From NCBI RefSeq assembly GCF_003029735.1, contig NZ_KZ686268.1, positions 1,537,769-1,601,768 of the forward strand: DNA of 64,000 bases, given 5' to 3'. This stretch comes from Pedobacter yulinensis. GTDB taxonomy: Bacteria > Bacteroidota > Bacteroidia > Sphingobacteriales > Sphingobacteriaceae. Shown here one piece after another: positions 25,582-35,434 of this stretch (positions within the stretch are counted from its first letter, which is position 1; every line of letters begins with the position of its first letter). The notes under the pieces are model-generated. The model worked only from the letters and a program-made list of their open reading frames with translations, had not been told where the DNA came from and did no database searches. The position numbers and the translations under genes were made by a program.

Positions 25582-26046
25582 ATGAAATCTTTCTTTATAC
25601 CGCTGTTTGTTCTGGTGCTGGCGAATGCACAGGCGCAGACACGCGGTCAACTTAAAAAAAACAGTACAATGAAATTAAATGCAGGAGTGATTACGAGCAA
25701 GCTGGCCGAGAGCAAAGCTTTTTATACCGGGGTGTTGGGCTTCGGTGTTACGTTTGAAAACGAATTTTACCTGTTGCTGCACACGCCCGGAGCGGAGGCA
25801 GAGCTCAGTTTTCTGCTGCCCGACCACCCGTCGCAGCAGCCGCTTTTCCAGCCGGCTTATGCCGGCAAAGGGACGTACCTGACCATCGAAGTGGCAGACG
25901 TGGACCGCTGGTACGCAGACATAAAAAAGAAGGGCGTGCCCATACGGATCGAACTGCGCGATGAACCCTGGGGAGACCGGCATTTTGCCATCGAGGATCC
26001 GAACGGCATCGGTATAGACCTGGTTACCTATGCGCCGCGCAAATAG
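25582..26046 (+). CDS. VOC-superfamily (glyoxalase/bleomycin-resistance-like) protein with signal peptide
   Basis: Start at ATG 25582 gives 154 aa with a convincing signal peptide, MKSFFIPLFVLVLANAQAQ. An internal ATG at 25669 (MKLNAGVITSKLAESKAFYTGVLGFG) is where cytoplasmic relatives normally begin and would give 125 aa. The VOC fold is seen in SKAFYTGVLGFGVTFENEFYLLL and in DRHFAIEDPNGIGIDLVTY. The metal-site residues of true glyoxalases are not clearly placed, so the activity is unknown. A secreted VOC domain is unusual; both starts remain possible. Confidence 0.75.
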   Translation: MKSFFIPLFVLVLANAQAQTRGQLKKNSTMKLNAGVITSKLAESKAFYTGVLGFGVTFENEFYLLLHTPGAEAELSFLLPDHPSQQPLFQPAYAGKGTYLTIEVADVDRWYADIKKKGVPIRIELRDEPWGDRHFAIEDPNGIGIDLVTYAPRK

Positions 26047-26303
26047 GCGCCGGCTAGGCCCGGGGCGGTGCACAGGCATGGACAGCACAATCAGGCATTT
26101 CTAAACCGGATGGCAGCGGCAGCCCCGAAGTATGAGGGCTACAGCGAACAGCCGGACTGCAGGACTGATGTGCAGGGCGCTGCTTTCCTGACCATTAGGG
26201 TCATGGCGGTAAGCCGTTACGCAAGCCTCTCATCGTCAAACCGCTGCTGCGGCGGGTACATGTGTGTGATGCGCCCAGCGCGCTGCGAAATTTCCATAAC
26301 ATC

Positions 26304-26334
26304 TTGATTTTTAAAAAGAATTGTTCTACTTTTG
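26304..26334 (+). promoter_or_regulatory. Promoter of the rpsL-rpsG-fusA-rpsJ transcript
   Basis: TTGA (26304-26307), 19 bp, TACTTTTG (26327-26334): a good Bacteroidota -33/-7 pair. It leaves a leader of about 55 nt before rpsL. Confidence 0.75.
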
Positions 26335-26396
26335 CAGTCCCTTATTGTAGGGGTAAAGTTTTTAAATAAAAAAAGAGAAAAAACAAAAAGAGCAAA

Positions 26397-26810
26397 ATGC
26401 CAACCATTCAACAATTAGTTAGAAAAGGTAGAGTAGCACTGGAGTTCAAGAGTAAGTCTCCGGCGTTGGACAGCTGTCCACAGCGAAGAGGTGTATGTAC
26501 ACGTGTGTACACCACTACCCCTAAAAAACCAAACTCAGCCATGCGTAAAGTAGCCCGTGTTCGTTTGACAAACGGCAAAGAGGTGAATGCTTACATTCCT
26601 GGCGAAGGTCACAACCTGCAGGAGCACTCGATCGTTCTGATTCGTGGTGGTCGTGTAAAAGACTTACCAGGTGTACGTTACCACATCATTCGTGGCGCAT
26701 TGGATACATCAGGTGTGAATGGCCGTAACCAACGTCGTTCTAAATATGGTACTAAACGCCCTAAACCAGGACAAGCAGCTGCGGCTCCTGCAAAAGGCAA
26801 AAAGAAATAA
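26397..26810 (+). CDS. rpsL: 30S ribosomal protein S12
   Basis: 137 aa, decoding-centre protein of the 30S subunit. Conserved core [22 protein letters not shown] and [20 protein letters not shown], with the lysines that confer streptomycin sensitivity unchanged. A low-complexity tail ([13 protein letters not shown]) makes it longer than the enterobacterial protein. First gene of the str-type transcript; rpsG follows 19 bp later. Confidence 0.98.
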   Translation: MPTIQQLVRKGRVALEFKSKSPALDSCPQRRGVCTRVYTTTPKKPNSAMRKVARVRLTNGKEVNAYIPGEGHNLQEHSIVLIRGGRVKDLPGVRYHIIRGALDTSGVNGRNQRRSKYGTKRPKPGQAAAAPAKGKKK

Positions 26811-26829
26811 TTAAGGGAGGAAAATCACG

Positions 26830-27297
26830 ATGAGAAAGTCAAAACCAAAAAAGAGAATCATTCTTCCTGACCCGAAATTTAACGACGTTCAGGTTACCCG
26901 TTTTGTGAACAACATGATGTTCGACGGTAAAAAATCAATCGCTTATTCTATTTTCTACGATGCAGTAGACCTGGTAGAGAAAAAAGCAAATGAAAACGGC
27001 CTTGAGGTATGGAAACGTGCTTTAAGTAATGTTATGCCTGCTGTAGAGGTTAAATCACGCCGTGTGGGTGGTGCAAACTTCCAGGTTCCTACCGAGGTAA
27101 GGCCTGAGCGTAAAACAGCGCTGGGTATGAAATGGCTTATTTCTTTCGCCCGTAAACGCGGCGAGAAGACCATGAAAGAGAAGCTGGCCGGTGAAATCGT
27201 TGCTGCTGCCAAAGGTGAAGGTGCCGCTGTGAAAAAGAAAGAGGATACGCACAAAATGGCTGAAGCCAACAAAGCATTCTCACATTTCAGGTTCTAA
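26830..27297 (+). CDS. rpsG: 30S ribosomal protein S7
   Basis: 155 aa; nucleates assembly of the 30S head. [35 protein letters not shown] and the C-terminal [14 protein letters not shown] are standard. Unusually for this phylum, a purine run GGGAGGAAAA ends about 6 bp before the ATG and resembles a Shine-Dalgarno site. The 90-bp gap to fusA contains a short AAGCGGC/GCTGCTT hairpin. Confidence 0.98.
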   Translation: MRKSKPKKRIILPDPKFNDVQVTRFVNNMMFDGKKSIAYSIFYDAVDLVEKKANENGLEVWKRALSNVMPAVEVKSRRVGGANFQVPTEVRPERKTALGMKWLISFARKRGEKTMKEKLAGEIVAAAKGEGAAVKKKEDTHKMAEANKAFSHFRF

Positions 27298-27387
27298 TTA
27301 AATGACTGGACGGCCGGATGCCGGAAACTGAAGCGGCACAGCTGCTTTGATCTTCATATCGGTTCGTTCTTTCGAAATTAAAAGAAA

Positions 27388-29502
27388 ATGTCAAGAGACT
27401 TAAAATATACCAGAAACATAGGTATCGCCGCACACATCGATGCCGGTAAAACAACAACCACCGAGCGTATTCTTTATTACGCGGGTGTTAACCACAAAAT
27501 TGGCGAAGTTCACGAAGGTGCTTCGACAATGGACTGGATGGTTCAGGAAGCAGAACGCGGTATCACCATTACGTCTGCGGCCACAACCGTAAACTGGAAT
27601 TACAGGGGCGACAAATACCACATCAACATCATCGATACTCCCGGCCACGTGGATTTTACCGTAGAGGTAAACCGCTCGCTGCGCGTACTTGACGGTCTGG
27701 TGTTCCTTTTCTCGGCTGTGGACGGTGTTGAGCCGCAGTCTGAGACCAACTGGCGCCTTGCAAACAACTATGAAGTTCCGCGTATCGGTTTCGTGAACAA
27801 AATGGACCGTTCAGGCGCTGACTTTTTGAAAGTTGTTAAGCAGGTTCGTGAGATGCTGGGCAGCCACGCGGTGCCGCTTCAGTTGCCAATCGGCTCTGAA
27901 GATGCATTTAAAGGTGTGGTAGACCTGATCAACAACCGCGGTATCGTTTGGAATGAGCACGATAAAGGGATGACCTTTACCGAAGTTCCGATTCCTGACG
28001 ACATGGCCGACGAGGTTACTGAATGGCGTGAGAAACTGCTCGAAGCTGTAGCTGAGTACGACGAAAGCCTGATGGAGAAATTCTTCGACGACCCTGCTTC
28101 GATCACTGAGCGTGAAATCCTGAACGCCCTGCGTCAGGCCACACTTGATGCGAAGATCGTACCGATGGTATGCGGTTCGTCATTCAAAAACAAAGGTGTG
28201 CAAACCATGCTTGACCTGGTGATGGAACTGCTTCCTTCTCCACTGGATTCTGCCGGTGTAACCGGAACCAATCCGAACAACGGTGAAGAAGTAACCCGTA
28301 AACCAGACGTGAAAGAGCCGTTTGCTGCCCTTGCGTTCAAAATTGCAACTGACCCGTTTGTAGGCCGTCTGTGTTTCATCCGCGTTTACTCAGGTAACCT
28401 GGATGCCGGTTCTTACGTGTACAATACCCGTTCGGAGAACAAAGAGCGTATTTCACGTATCTTCCAGATGCACGCCAACAAACAAAACCCGATCAATAAC
28501 ATCGGTGCCGGTGATATCGGTGCGGTGGTAGGCTTTAAAGACATCAAAACAGGCGATACCCTGTGTGATGAGAAAAACCCGATCATCCTCGAGTCTATGG
28601 TATTCCCTGATCCGGTTATCGGTCTGGCCATTGAGCCTAAAACTCAGGCAGACGTTGATAAACTGGGTATTGCTTTGGGTAAATTGGCAGAGGAGGATCC
28701 TACCTTCCGGGTACAGACCGACGAGGAAACTGGTCAGACTGTGATCTCTGGTATGGGCGAGCTTCACCTGGACATCCTGATTGACCGCCTGAGACGCGAG
28801 TTTAAGGTAGAAGTTAACCAGGGCGCTCCGCAGGTTGCTTATAAAGAGGCCATCACCGGTACAACACAGCACCGTGAAACCTATAAGAAACAGACCGGTG
28901 GTCGCGGTAAATTTGCCGATATCCAGGTTATCATTTCTCCGATCGATGCTGATTTCGAAAAAGGTGGTCTGCAGTTCGTGAACGAGATCGTAGGTGGTTC
29001 AATTCCACGTGAGTTTATTCCTTCAGTTGAAAAAGGTTTCGCTGCAGCCATGAGCAATGGTGTACTGGCAGGCTTCCCGCTTCCTGACATGAAGGTTCGC
29101 CTGATCGACGGTTCATTCCACGCAGTCGACTCTGACGCCCTGTCTTTTGAGATCGCTGCCCGTTCAGCTTTCCGTGAGGCATTGCCGAAGTGTAAACCTG
29201 TGCTGATGGAGCCGATCATGAAGATCGAAGTTTTGACTCCTGAAGAAAACATGGGTGATGTAATGGGTGACCTTAACCGTCGCCGTGGCCAGCTGCAAGG
29301 CATGGATACCCGTAACGGTTCGCAGGTAATCAAAGCCCTGGTTCCACTTTCTGAGATGTTTGGTTATGTAACCCAGTTGCGTACCATTACCTCAGGTCGT
29401 GCTACTTCGACGATGGAATTCGATCACTACGAGCCTGCACCTAAAAACGTTCAGGACGAAGTAATCGCCAAATCAAAAGGTAAAGTAAAATCTACCGACT
29501 AA
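27388..29502 (+). CDS. fusA: Elongation factor G
   Basis: 704-aa translocase GTPase. G1 [17 protein letters not shown], switch region [11 protein letters not shown]3 DTPGHVDF, G4 [10 protein letters not shown], domain [21 protein letters not shown] and [16 protein letters not shown], and domain [11 protein letters not shown] near the C-terminus. The full set fits canonical EF-G rather than the tetracycline-protection paralogues. Codon bias is strong, as expected for a highly expressed gene. Confidence 0.98.
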   Translation: MSRDLKYTRNIGIAAHIDAGKTTTTERILYYAGVNHKIGEVHEGASTMDWMVQEAERGITITSAATTVNWNYRGDKYHINIIDTPGHVDFTVEVNRSLRVLDGLVFLFSAVDGVEPQSETNWRLANNYEVPRIGFVNKMDRSGADFLKVVKQVREMLGSHAVPLQLPIGSEDAFKGVVDLINNRGIVWNEHDKGMTFTEVPIPDDMADEVTEWREKLLEAVAEYDESLMEKFFDDPASITEREILNALRQATLDAKIVPMVCGSSFKNKGVQTMLDLVMELLPSPLDSAGVTGTNPNNGEEVTRKPDVKEPFAALAFKIATDPFVGRLCFIRVYSGNLDAGSYVYNTRSENKERISRIFQMHANKQNPINNIGAGDIGAVVGFKDIKTGDTLCDEKNPIILESMVFPDPVIGLAIEPKTQADVDKLGIALGKLAEEDPTFRVQTDEETGQTVISGMGELHLDILIDRLRREFKVEVNQGAPQVAYKEAITGTTQHRETYKKQTGGRGKFADIQVIISPIDADFEKGGLQFVNEIVGGSIPREFIPSVEKGFAAAMSNGVLAGFPLPDMKVRLIDGSFHAVDSDALSFEIAARSAFREALPKCKPVLMEPIMKIEVLTPEENMGDVMGDLNRRRGQLQGMDTRNGSQVIKALVPLSEMFGYVTQLRTITSGRATSTMEFDHYEPAPKNVQDEVIAKSKGKVKSTD

Positions 29503-29515
29503 TTCGGTATAGACC

Positions 29516-29565
29516 GGAAGAACAAAGGCCGTCCCGGTTTTCCCAGGCCCGGCCGTTGTTCTTCC
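29516..29565 (+). other. Long hairpin between fusA and rpsJ
   Basis: A 16-bp stem with one mismatch: GGAAGAACAA then GGCCG, paired with CGGCC then TTGTTCTTCC (29516-29531 with 29550-29565). It is followed by ATTGTTTTC, a weak T run. A partial terminator/attenuator or an mRNA-processing structure. Confidence 0.6.
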
Positions 29566-29634
29566 ATTGTTTTCTAAACATAATCCGGTCGCTGTTATAA
29601 ATAGCTCTAACAACGGCCCCATATAACAAATAAG

Positions 29635-29940
29635 ATGAGCCAAAGAATCAGAATCAAATTGAAATCTTACGATTACAACCTGGTTGACAAATCAGCAGAA
29701 AAAATCGTAAAGACAGTAAAGCCTACAGGCGCAGTGGTTAGCGGTCCGATTCCGTTGCCTACCGAAAAGAAAGTGTTTACCGTTTTGCGTTCACCGCACG
29801 TAAACAAAAAAGCGCGTGAGCAGTTCCAACTGTGCGCCTATAAAAGGCTGCTGGATATCTACAGTTCCAACTCTAAAACTGTAGATGCCCTGATGAAACT
29901 CGAATTGCCAAGCGGCGTTGAAGTTGAGATCAAGGTGTGA
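29635..29940 (+). CDS. rpsJ: 30S ribosomal protein S10
   Basis: 101 aa: [69 protein letters not shown]. 30S head protein. Normally it begins the S10 operon next to rplC, but here a terminator and a 2.4-kb insert follow, so it is expressed with fusA instead. Confidence 0.98.
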   Translation: MSQRIRIKLKSYDYNLVDKSAEKIVKTVKPTGAVVSGPIPLPTEKKVFTVLRSPHVNKKAREQFQLCAYKRLLDIYSSNSKTVDALMKLELPSGVEVEIKV

Positions 29941-29962
29941 TTTCGCAGAAGGTTAAAGAAGG

Positions 29963-29995
29963 TCCCGGCCCAACAGCCGGGATTTTTTATTTTTA
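29963..29995 (+). terminator. Terminator after rpsJ
   Basis: TCCCGGC/GCCGGGA 7-bp stem (29963-29969 with 29976-29982) followed by TTTTTTATTTTT. It ends the str-type transcript and separates rpsJ from the rest of the S10 operon. Confidence 0.85.
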
Positions 29996-30188
29996 GGCCC
30001 GCCTGGTCTGTCTTCATGTAAATCAGCAGCCGATTGGACACGCCCAGGTGGTTTCCATACATTTTGAGCTGGCTGCTGCGGATCGGGCCGGATTCCTGTC
30101 GTCTGCGCTGTCAAAGCGCCTGCTCAGGCCGTGCAAACCATTCATGACGTGCGGGCCAACCGGCTCGCAATGACCATTGGCGGCCCGG

Positions 30189-30806
30189 TTATCTGCCCCG
30201 CAGGTCGTCCATCCGGTTTCGCTCGTCCTGCAGTTCGCGGGCCAGTTTCTTCTCTTTTTCGTTTGCCTTGATCTTGTACTGCTGGTACTCTTCAGATATT
30301 TCCTGGAAGAGTTGAACGCGGTAACGCGCCTCCCGGCGGTAACTGGCCGACCGGAAGATGATGAACGCCAGCACGGCCCCAAGAACGATGATGATGGCCC
30401 ATACCATGGTGCTGTAGGTGCTTTTGTTAAACGGAATGCCAAGGAAACGGATCTCATCGACCCGGGTGGTCGCTTCGTTCAGCGAGCTTTCCTTTCCGGT
30501 AATGTCTTTGTTCAGCGCTGCGATGGTAGCTTCCTGTTCCCGGATCTTTTTCCTGGCAGCAGCCAGCTGACTGCGTTCTGCGCGCAGCGAATCGTTTGCG
30601 TTTTTCCACAAGGCCGACAGGCGGCTCGGGTTGATCAGCCTGTAGCCGTTCATGTTGCGCGATTTAGAAAGCATGAAATTGTACTGGCCACGCAAGGAAG
30701 GGTCAGTGTTGCGGCTGGTATCACGTACCTGGGCGTTCAGTCCCTGGCAAAAAGTCAAACTGATGAAAAATAAAATAAGCGTTGTCAGCGTAGTTTTTCT
30801 GTTCAT
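30189..30806 (-). CDS. Membrane-anchored coiled-coil protein of unknown function
   Basis: 205 aa. Signal peptide MNRKTTLTTLILFFISLTFCQGLNAQ; a first region with LRGQYNFMLSKSRNMNGYRLI; a heptad-rich coiled coil at about 68-115 (RAERSQLAAARKKIREQEATIAALNKDI); one membrane helix (STMVWAIIIVLGAVLAFIIF, about 130-150); and a second charged coiled coil (QYKIKANEKEKKLARELQDERNRM). This topology puts the first coil outside and the second in the cytoplasm. I do not know the function. It is inserted antisense within the S10 ribosomal cluster. Confidence 0.75.
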   Translation of the reverse strand: MNRKTTLTTLILFFISLTFCQGLNAQVRDTSRNTDPSLRGQYNFMLSKSRNMNGYRLINPSRLSALWKNANDSLRAERSQLAAARKKIREQEATIAALNKDITGKESSLNEATTRVDEIRFLGIPFNKSTYSTMVWAIIIVLGAVLAFIIFRSASYRREARYRVQLFQEISEEYQQYKIKANEKEKKLARELQDERNRMDDLRGR

Positions 30807-30978
30807 GGTTTAAATATACGGTTCAGGTAAGTTAACAAAAATTAGGCAGATTTATTGTGCGTGAAGGGATTTTAGTGGCCGCCAGCCCTTCGCCAAAAGC
30901 AGCTAAAATCTATAAAAACCAGCAAAAAACTAGATTTTAATTTGTCTTTTTATATTCTTCTGGAGCACCGGCAGATGG

Positions 30979-30986
30979 TATATTTG
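30979..30986 (+). promoter_or_regulatory. -7 box immediately before TauE-type gene
   Basis: TATATTTG fits TAnnTTTG and is only 4 bp from ATG 30991, implying a leaderless or near-leaderless mRNA. Confidence 0.6.
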
Positions 30987-30990
30987 CCCC

Positions 30991-31827
30991 ATGACCGTGG
31001 TTGTTTTTACGCTTATTGTGCTCTTTGGGTCACTACTGGCGGGTTTCCTGGGCTCACTCACCGGTCTGGGCGGCGGCGTGATCATTATCCCGCTGCTTAC
31101 ACTCGTGCTGGGGGTAGACATCCATTATGCCATCGGTGCTTCGATCATCTCGGTGATCGCTACGTCTTCGGGTTCTGCCGCGGCTTATGTTAAGGAAGGG
31201 ATCACCAATATCCGCATCGGCATGTTCCTGGAAATTGCCACGACGGTCGGTGCGGTGATCGGCGCAATTCTGGCGGTTTACCTGGACCCGGGTTACATCG
31301 CGGTGGTGTTTGGCTGCATTTTGATCTTTTCTGCGCTTGCCGGGCTGCAGAAAAAGACAGACCGGAGCGATAACCTGGTCAGCAGCGGCCTTGCAGACCG
31401 GCTCAAGTTGAATGGGAGTTATCCTGACGCGGGGCGGCAGCACCCTTATACAGTAAAGCGCGTGTCTGGCGGCTTTCTCATGATGCTGTTTGCCGGAACC
31501 CTATCGGGCCTGCTGGGCATTGGCTCTGGCGCGCTGAAGGTGCTTGCCATGGACAACATCATGCGTATTCCCTTTAAGGTATCGACCACGACCAGTAATT
31601 TTATGATGGGGGTAACCGCGGCGGCAAGTGCAGTGGTTTACCTGCACCGGGGACAGATCGACCCGGGTATTGCCATGCCGGTGGCGCTTGGCGTACTCAC
31701 CGGTGCACAGGTTGGGTCGCGGGTCCTGCTGCGTACAAATACAGGTCTGCTGAAAAAAGTCTTTGCTGTAGTCATTATTTTCCTCGCACTGCAGATGATC
31801 TATAACGGCTTTTCAGGAAAAATATGA
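30991..31827 (+). CDS. TauE/SafE (TSUP) family anion exporter
   Basis: 278 aa, about eight membrane helices in two inverted halves. Family motifs: FLGSLTGLGGGVIIIPLLTLVLG in the first half and GTLSGLLGIGSGALKVLAMDNIMRIPFKVSTTTSNFMMGVTAAASA in the second. TSUP proteins move sulfite, sulfonates or related organosulfur anions across the inner membrane. Its stop overlaps the DUF1634 start by 4 bp (ATGA), so the two genes are translationally coupled; this pairing is widespread and suggests DUF1634 is a partner subunit. Confidence 0.9.
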   Translation: MTVVVFTLIVLFGSLLAGFLGSLTGLGGGVIIIPLLTLVLGVDIHYAIGASIISVIATSSGSAAAYVKEGITNIRIGMFLEIATTVGAVIGAILAVYLDPGYIAVVFGCILIFSALAGLQKKTDRSDNLVSSGLADRLKLNGSYPDAGRQHPYTVKRVSGGFLMMLFAGTLSGLLGIGSGALKVLAMDNIMRIPFKVSTTTSNFMMGVTAAASAVVYLHRGQIDPGIAMPVALGVLTGAQVGSRVLLRTNTGLLKKVFAVVIIFLALQMIYNGFSGKI

Positions 31828-32219
31828 AAAAGGAACCGAGGCACTACATTGGCGACAAAGACATCCAGGTGATTATTGGCACGCTGCTTCGGGTTGGCGT
31901 GTACACCTCACTGGCCATTGTGCTGCTTGGTGGTGTAATCTTCATGGCCGGGCATGCTGGGAAAGCCGTCGACTATGCGAGTTTCCGGCCGCAGCCGGCC
32001 GGCCTGGCATCTATTGGCGGTATTTTGAAAGGCTTGTTCAGCCTGGACGGCATGGCGGTGATCCAGTTCGGTATCCTATTGCTGATCTTCACACCCATTG
32101 CACGGGTGGTTTTTTCAATTTTCGGTTTTCTGATTGAACGCGACTACCTGTATGTGGGGATTGGCCTGGTCATTCTGGCTATCATTGCCCTCAGCATGAA
32201 CGGGGGTTTTACGCACTAA
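31824..32219 (+). CDS. DUF1634 membrane protein, TauE partner
   Basis: 131 aa with three predicted membrane helices (LLRVGVYTSLAIVLLGGVIFM, AVIQFGILLLIFTPIARVVFS, YLYVGIGLVILAIIAL). The layout and the motif FTPIARVVFSI are typical of DUF1634. Coupled by a 4-bp overlap to the TSUP exporter gene. Function unproven; probably a small accessory subunit of the exporter. Confidence 0.85.
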   Translation: MKKEPRHYIGDKDIQVIIGTLLRVGVYTSLAIVLLGGVIFMAGHAGKAVDYASFRPQPAGLASIGGILKGLFSLDGMAVIQFGILLLIFTPIARVVFSIFGFLIERDYLYVGIGLVILAIIALSMNGGFTH

Positions 32220-32294
32220 GGGGGGAGGCTCGCAGACCGCTGCAGAAGCCCGGGTGTTTCGCCCGAACTATTTGCAAAAATAATTCGCTAACTA

Positions 32295-32325
32295 TTTGAA
32301 AATTAATAATTCTTTCCTATTTTTG
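32295..32325 (+). promoter_or_regulatory. Promoter of the rplC ribosomal transcript
   Basis: TTTG (32295-32298), exactly 19 bp, TATTTTTG (32318-32325): perfect match to the Bacteroidota -33/-7 consensus. It restores transcription of the S10 operon downstream of the inserted genes. Confidence 0.85.
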
Positions 32326-32351
32326 CCGTCCCTTTTAGGGGGATGTACAAC

Positions 32352-32385
32352 CACCTTGAACGAAGCCCTACTGCTTCGATGGGTG
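32352..32385 (+). other. Hairpin in the rplC mRNA leader
   Basis: Nested stem CACC/GGTG (32352-32355 with 32382-32385) enclosing CGAAGC/GCTTCG (32361-32366 with 32373-32378), 17 nt before rplC. In gammaproteobacteria the S10 leader is bound by L4, here the second gene of the unit; a similar role is possible but unproven. Confidence 0.4.
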
Positions 32386-32402
32386 TTAAACTAAAATAGA
32401 AA

Positions 32403-33020
32403 ATGTCAGGAATTATTGGAAAAAAAGTAGGAATGACCAGTATTTTCGATGCAGAGGGTAGAAACATACCTTGTACTGTAATCGAAGCTGGGCCTTGTGT
32501 AGTAACACAGGTAAAGACCGCTGAGACAGACGGTTACGCTTCAGTTCAACTCGGATACGATGAAGCGAAAGAAAAAAACACCACTTCTCCTTTGAAAGGT
32601 CACTTCGCGAAAGCGAACACCACTCCGAAACGCAAACTGGTAGAGTTCACAACTTTCGAATCTCAGCTTACGCTGGGTGACGTTGTTACTGTGGATCTGT
32701 TCCAGGAAGGCGATTTCGTTGATGTGGTAGGAACCTCAAAAGGTAAAGGATTTCAGGGCGTTGTGAAACGTCACGGTTTCGGTGGTGTTGGCGGGCAGAC
32801 CCACGGTCAGCACAACAGGATGCGTGCGCCAGGTTCACTGGGTGCGTCTTCTTACCCTTCACGTGTATTCAAAGGAATGCGCATGGCGGGCAGGACTGGT
32901 GGCGACAGGGTAAAGGTTCAGAACCTTCAGGTGCTGAAAGTTTACGCAGAGCAAAACCTGCTGGTAGTTAGTGGTTCCGTACCGGGAGCTAAAGGATCTT
33001 ACGTAATCTTAGATAAGTAA
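32403..33020 (+). CDS. rplC: 50S ribosomal protein L3
   Basis: 205 aa: [60 protein letters not shown]. The extended loop that reaches the peptidyl-transferase region is present. First gene of the main ribosomal transcript in this window. Confidence 0.98.
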   Translation: MSGIIGKKVGMTSIFDAEGRNIPCTVIEAGPCVVTQVKTAETDGYASVQLGYDEAKEKNTTSPLKGHFAKANTTPKRKLVEFTTFESQLTLGDVVTVDLFQEGDFVDVVGTSKGKGFQGVVKRHGFGGVGGQTHGQHNRMRAPGSLGASSYPSRVFKGMRMAGRTGGDRVKVQNLQVLKVYAEQNLLVVSGSVPGAKGSYVILDK

Positions 33021-33025
33021 GCAAG

Positions 33026-33655
33026 ATGGAAGTTAAAGTAGTAAACATTTCAGGACAAGAAACAGGTGCCAAGGTGCAGCTTCCTGAGTCGGTATTTGGG
33101 ATTGAGCCTAACGACCACGCGATTTACTTAGATGTGAAGCAATACCTTGCCAACCAGCGCCAGGGAACGCACAAAGCTAAGCAGCGTAATGAAATTGCAG
33201 GTTCTACCCGCAAATTGTACAAACAAAAAGGTACCGGTGGTGCCCGTGCAGGAAATATCAAATCGCCATTGTTTAATGGTGGTGGTCGTGTTTTCGGTCC
33301 GCAGCCCCGTGACTATGGTTTCAAACTGAACCGTAAACTGAAGTCGCTGGCCCGTAAATCGGCGCTTGCGTACAAAGCAAAAGACAACAATGTTGTGGTG
33401 CTTGAAGATTTCAGCTTTGATTCAATCAAAACCAAAAACTATATCAACCTGGTTAATGCCCTTAACCTGGGTAATGAAAAGACCCTGTTGGTATTACCTG
33501 CGCAAAACAACAATATCTATTTATCAAGCAGAAACATCCAAAAAGCAAAAGTGATCACAGCTGCAGAGCTGAACACGTACGACGTATTGAACGCCGGCAA
33601 GCTTTTGTTGACCGCTGATTCTGTTAAAACGCTGGAGGAGGCATTTGCCAAGTAA
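33026..33655 (+). CDS. rplD: 50S ribosomal protein L4
   Basis: 209 aa: [59 protein letters not shown] is the loop lining the exit tunnel. Starts 5 bp after rplC. In E. coli, L4 represses the S10 operon; a leader hairpin at 32352 is a possible target here. Confidence 0.98.
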   Translation: MEVKVVNISGQETGAKVQLPESVFGIEPNDHAIYLDVKQYLANQRQGTHKAKQRNEIAGSTRKLYKQKGTGGARAGNIKSPLFNGGGRVFGPQPRDYGFKLNRKLKSLARKSALAYKAKDNNVVVLEDFSFDSIKTKNYINLVNALNLGNEKTLLVLPAQNNNIYLSSRNIQKAKVITAAELNTYDVLNAGKLLLTADSVKTLEEAFAK

Positions 33656-33656
33656 T

Positions 33657-33947
33657 ATGGAGATTTTAAAGAAACCAATATTAACAGAAAAGGCTTCTGC
33701 ATTAACAGAAAAGTCTAACCGCTTCACGTTCAAAGTGGATCATAAAGCAAACAAGCTTCAGATCAAACAAGCGATCGAGAAAATGTATGGCGTAAACATC
33801 GTTGCTATCAATACCATGGTAGTAGATGGTAAAGCTAAATCACGTTACACCAAAGCAGGATTTGTTTCAGGCCGCAGCCCGAAATACAAGAAAGCCGTGG
33901 TGACGTTGAAAGCAGGAGAAACAATTGATTATTACGCAAACATTTAA
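33657..33947 (+). CDS. rplW: 50S ribosomal protein L23
   Basis: 96 aa from ATG 33657 (MEILKKPILTEKASALTEKSNRFTFKVDHKANK), 1 bp after the rplD stop. A longer in-frame start at 33645 would overlap rplD and is not needed. The protein forms the docking site at the exit tunnel for nascent-chain factors. Confidence 0.97.
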   Translation: MEILKKPILTEKASALTEKSNRFTFKVDHKANKLQIKQAIEKMYGVNIVAINTMVVDGKAKSRYTKAGFVSGRSPKYKKAVVTLKAGETIDYYANI

Positions 33948-33965
33948 TAAGAATCATTTATAACT

Positions 33966-34793
33966 ATGGGCTTAAGAAAATTTAAACCGGTTACTCCGGG
34001 CACCCGCTTCCGGGTAGGTGCTTCATTTACGGAGATCACAGCAACCAAGCCCGAAAAATCATTGGTTGTATCAGTAATAAAGAAGTCCGGTGGACGTAAC
34101 AACAGTGGTAAGATGACCATGCGCTACCTGGGTGGTGGCCACAAGAAATCTTACCGTCTGATCGATTTCAAACGTGATAAGTTTGATATTCCGGCTACAG
34201 TAGCATCTGTAGAATACGATCCGAACCGTACTGCGCGCATTGCCCTGCTGCATTATGCAGATGGCGAGAAACGTTATATCATTGCTCCTGAAGGTCTTCA
34301 GGTAGGTCAGACCCTGGTGTCTGGTGTATCGGTAGCACCTGAGGTAGGTAATGCATTGAAACTGGCGAACATTCCTTTGGGTTCGATCATCCATAACCTG
34401 GAGATCCACCCTGGTAAAGGTGCTCAGCTGGCCCGCTCGGCAGGTGCTTATGCACAGCTGGCAGCCCGCGACGGCAAGTACGCCATCGTTAAAATGCCTT
34501 CGGGTGAAACACGCATGATCCTGGCAGATTGTATGGCTACCATTGGTACCGTATCAAACTCCGACCATGCAAATGAGGTATTGGGTAAAGCTGGTCGCAA
34601 ACGCTGGCTTGGTCGTCGCCCGCGCGTTCGTGGTGTTGCCATGAACCCTGTAGATCACCCTATGGGTGGTGGTGAAGGCCGTTCATCAGGTGGTCACCCA
34701 CGCTCACGCAAAGGTGTACTGGCGAAAGGATACAAAACCCGTACGCTCAAGAAATATTCTAATCGTTTCATCATAGAGAGAAGGAAAAAATAA
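33966..34793 (+). CDS. rplB: 50S ribosomal protein L2
   Basis: 275 aa: [40 protein letters not shown], and the conserved C-terminal [28 protein letters not shown] with the catalytic-centre-proximal His. Its stop shares one base with the rpsS start. Confidence 0.98.
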   Translation: MGLRKFKPVTPGTRFRVGASFTEITATKPEKSLVVSVIKKSGGRNNSGKMTMRYLGGGHKKSYRLIDFKRDKFDIPATVASVEYDPNRTARIALLHYADGEKRYIIAPEGLQVGQTLVSGVSVAPEVGNALKLANIPLGSIIHNLEIHPGKGAQLARSAGAYAQLAARDGKYAIVKMPSGETRMILADCMATIGTVSNSDHANEVLGKAGRKRWLGRRPRVRGVAMNPVDHPMGGGEGRSSGGHPRSRKGVLAKGYKTRTLKKYSNRFIIERRKK

Positions 34794-35059
34794 TGGCTCG
34801 TTCGATAAAAAAAGGACCCTATATTGACCATAACGTAGAGAAGAAAGTCGTCTCTATGAATGACGCAGGCAGAAAGTCTGTAATCAAGACCTGGTCACGC
34901 AGATCAATGATCTCTCCGGATTTCGTTGGTCATACATTCGCAGTACACAACGGTAACAAGTTTATCCCGGTGTATGTAACAGAAAACATGGTAGGTCACA
35001 AACTGGGAGAGTTTGCTCCGACCCGTACATTCAGAGGACACGCTGAAAAGAAAAAATAA
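34793..35059 (+). CDS. rpsS: 30S ribosomal protein S19
   Basis: 88 aa: [80 protein letters not shown] region is complete. Overlaps rplB by one base (TAATG). Binds S13 in the 30S head. Confidence 0.97.
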   Translation: MARSIKKGPYIDHNVEKKVVSMNDAGRKSVIKTWSRRSMISPDFVGHTFAVHNGNKFIPVYVTENMVGHKLGEFAPTRTFRGHAEKKK

Positions 35060-35066
35060 TTAGACA

Positions 35067-35426
35067 ATGGAAGCAGTAGCAAAATTAAATAATTGTCCAA
35101 CCTCACCGCGCAAAATGCGCCTGGTTGTAGATCTTATCAGAGGTGAACGTGTGGAGAAAGCATTGCATATCTTAAAATTCACCAACAAAGAAGTAGCAAT
35201 CAGAGTTGAGAAACTCCTGTTGTCTGCGATCAAAAACTGGGAAAACAAGAACGAAGGTGCCCGCCCTGAAGAAAGTGAACTGTACGTGAAGACAGCGACT
35301 GTAGATGGTGGCCGCCAGCTTAAACGCCTCAGACCAGCACCTCAGGGTCGTGGTTACAGGATCCGCAAACGGTCTAACCATGTTACGCTGGTTGTAGACA
35401 GCAAAAATCAAGAAACTCAAAACTAA
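35067..35426 (+). CDS. rplV: 50S ribosomal protein L22
   Basis: 119 aa: [26 protein letters not shown] and the beta-hairpin loop [29 protein letters not shown] that lines the exit tunnel and carries macrolide-resistance positions. The loop sequence looks ordinary. Confidence 0.97.
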   Translation: MEAVAKLNNCPTSPRKMRLVVDLIRGERVEKALHILKFTNKEVAIRVEKLLLSAIKNWENKNEGARPEESELYVKTATVDGGRQLKRLRPAPQGRGYRIRKRSNHVTLVVDSKNQETQN

Positions 35427-35434
35427 TAGGAGAA

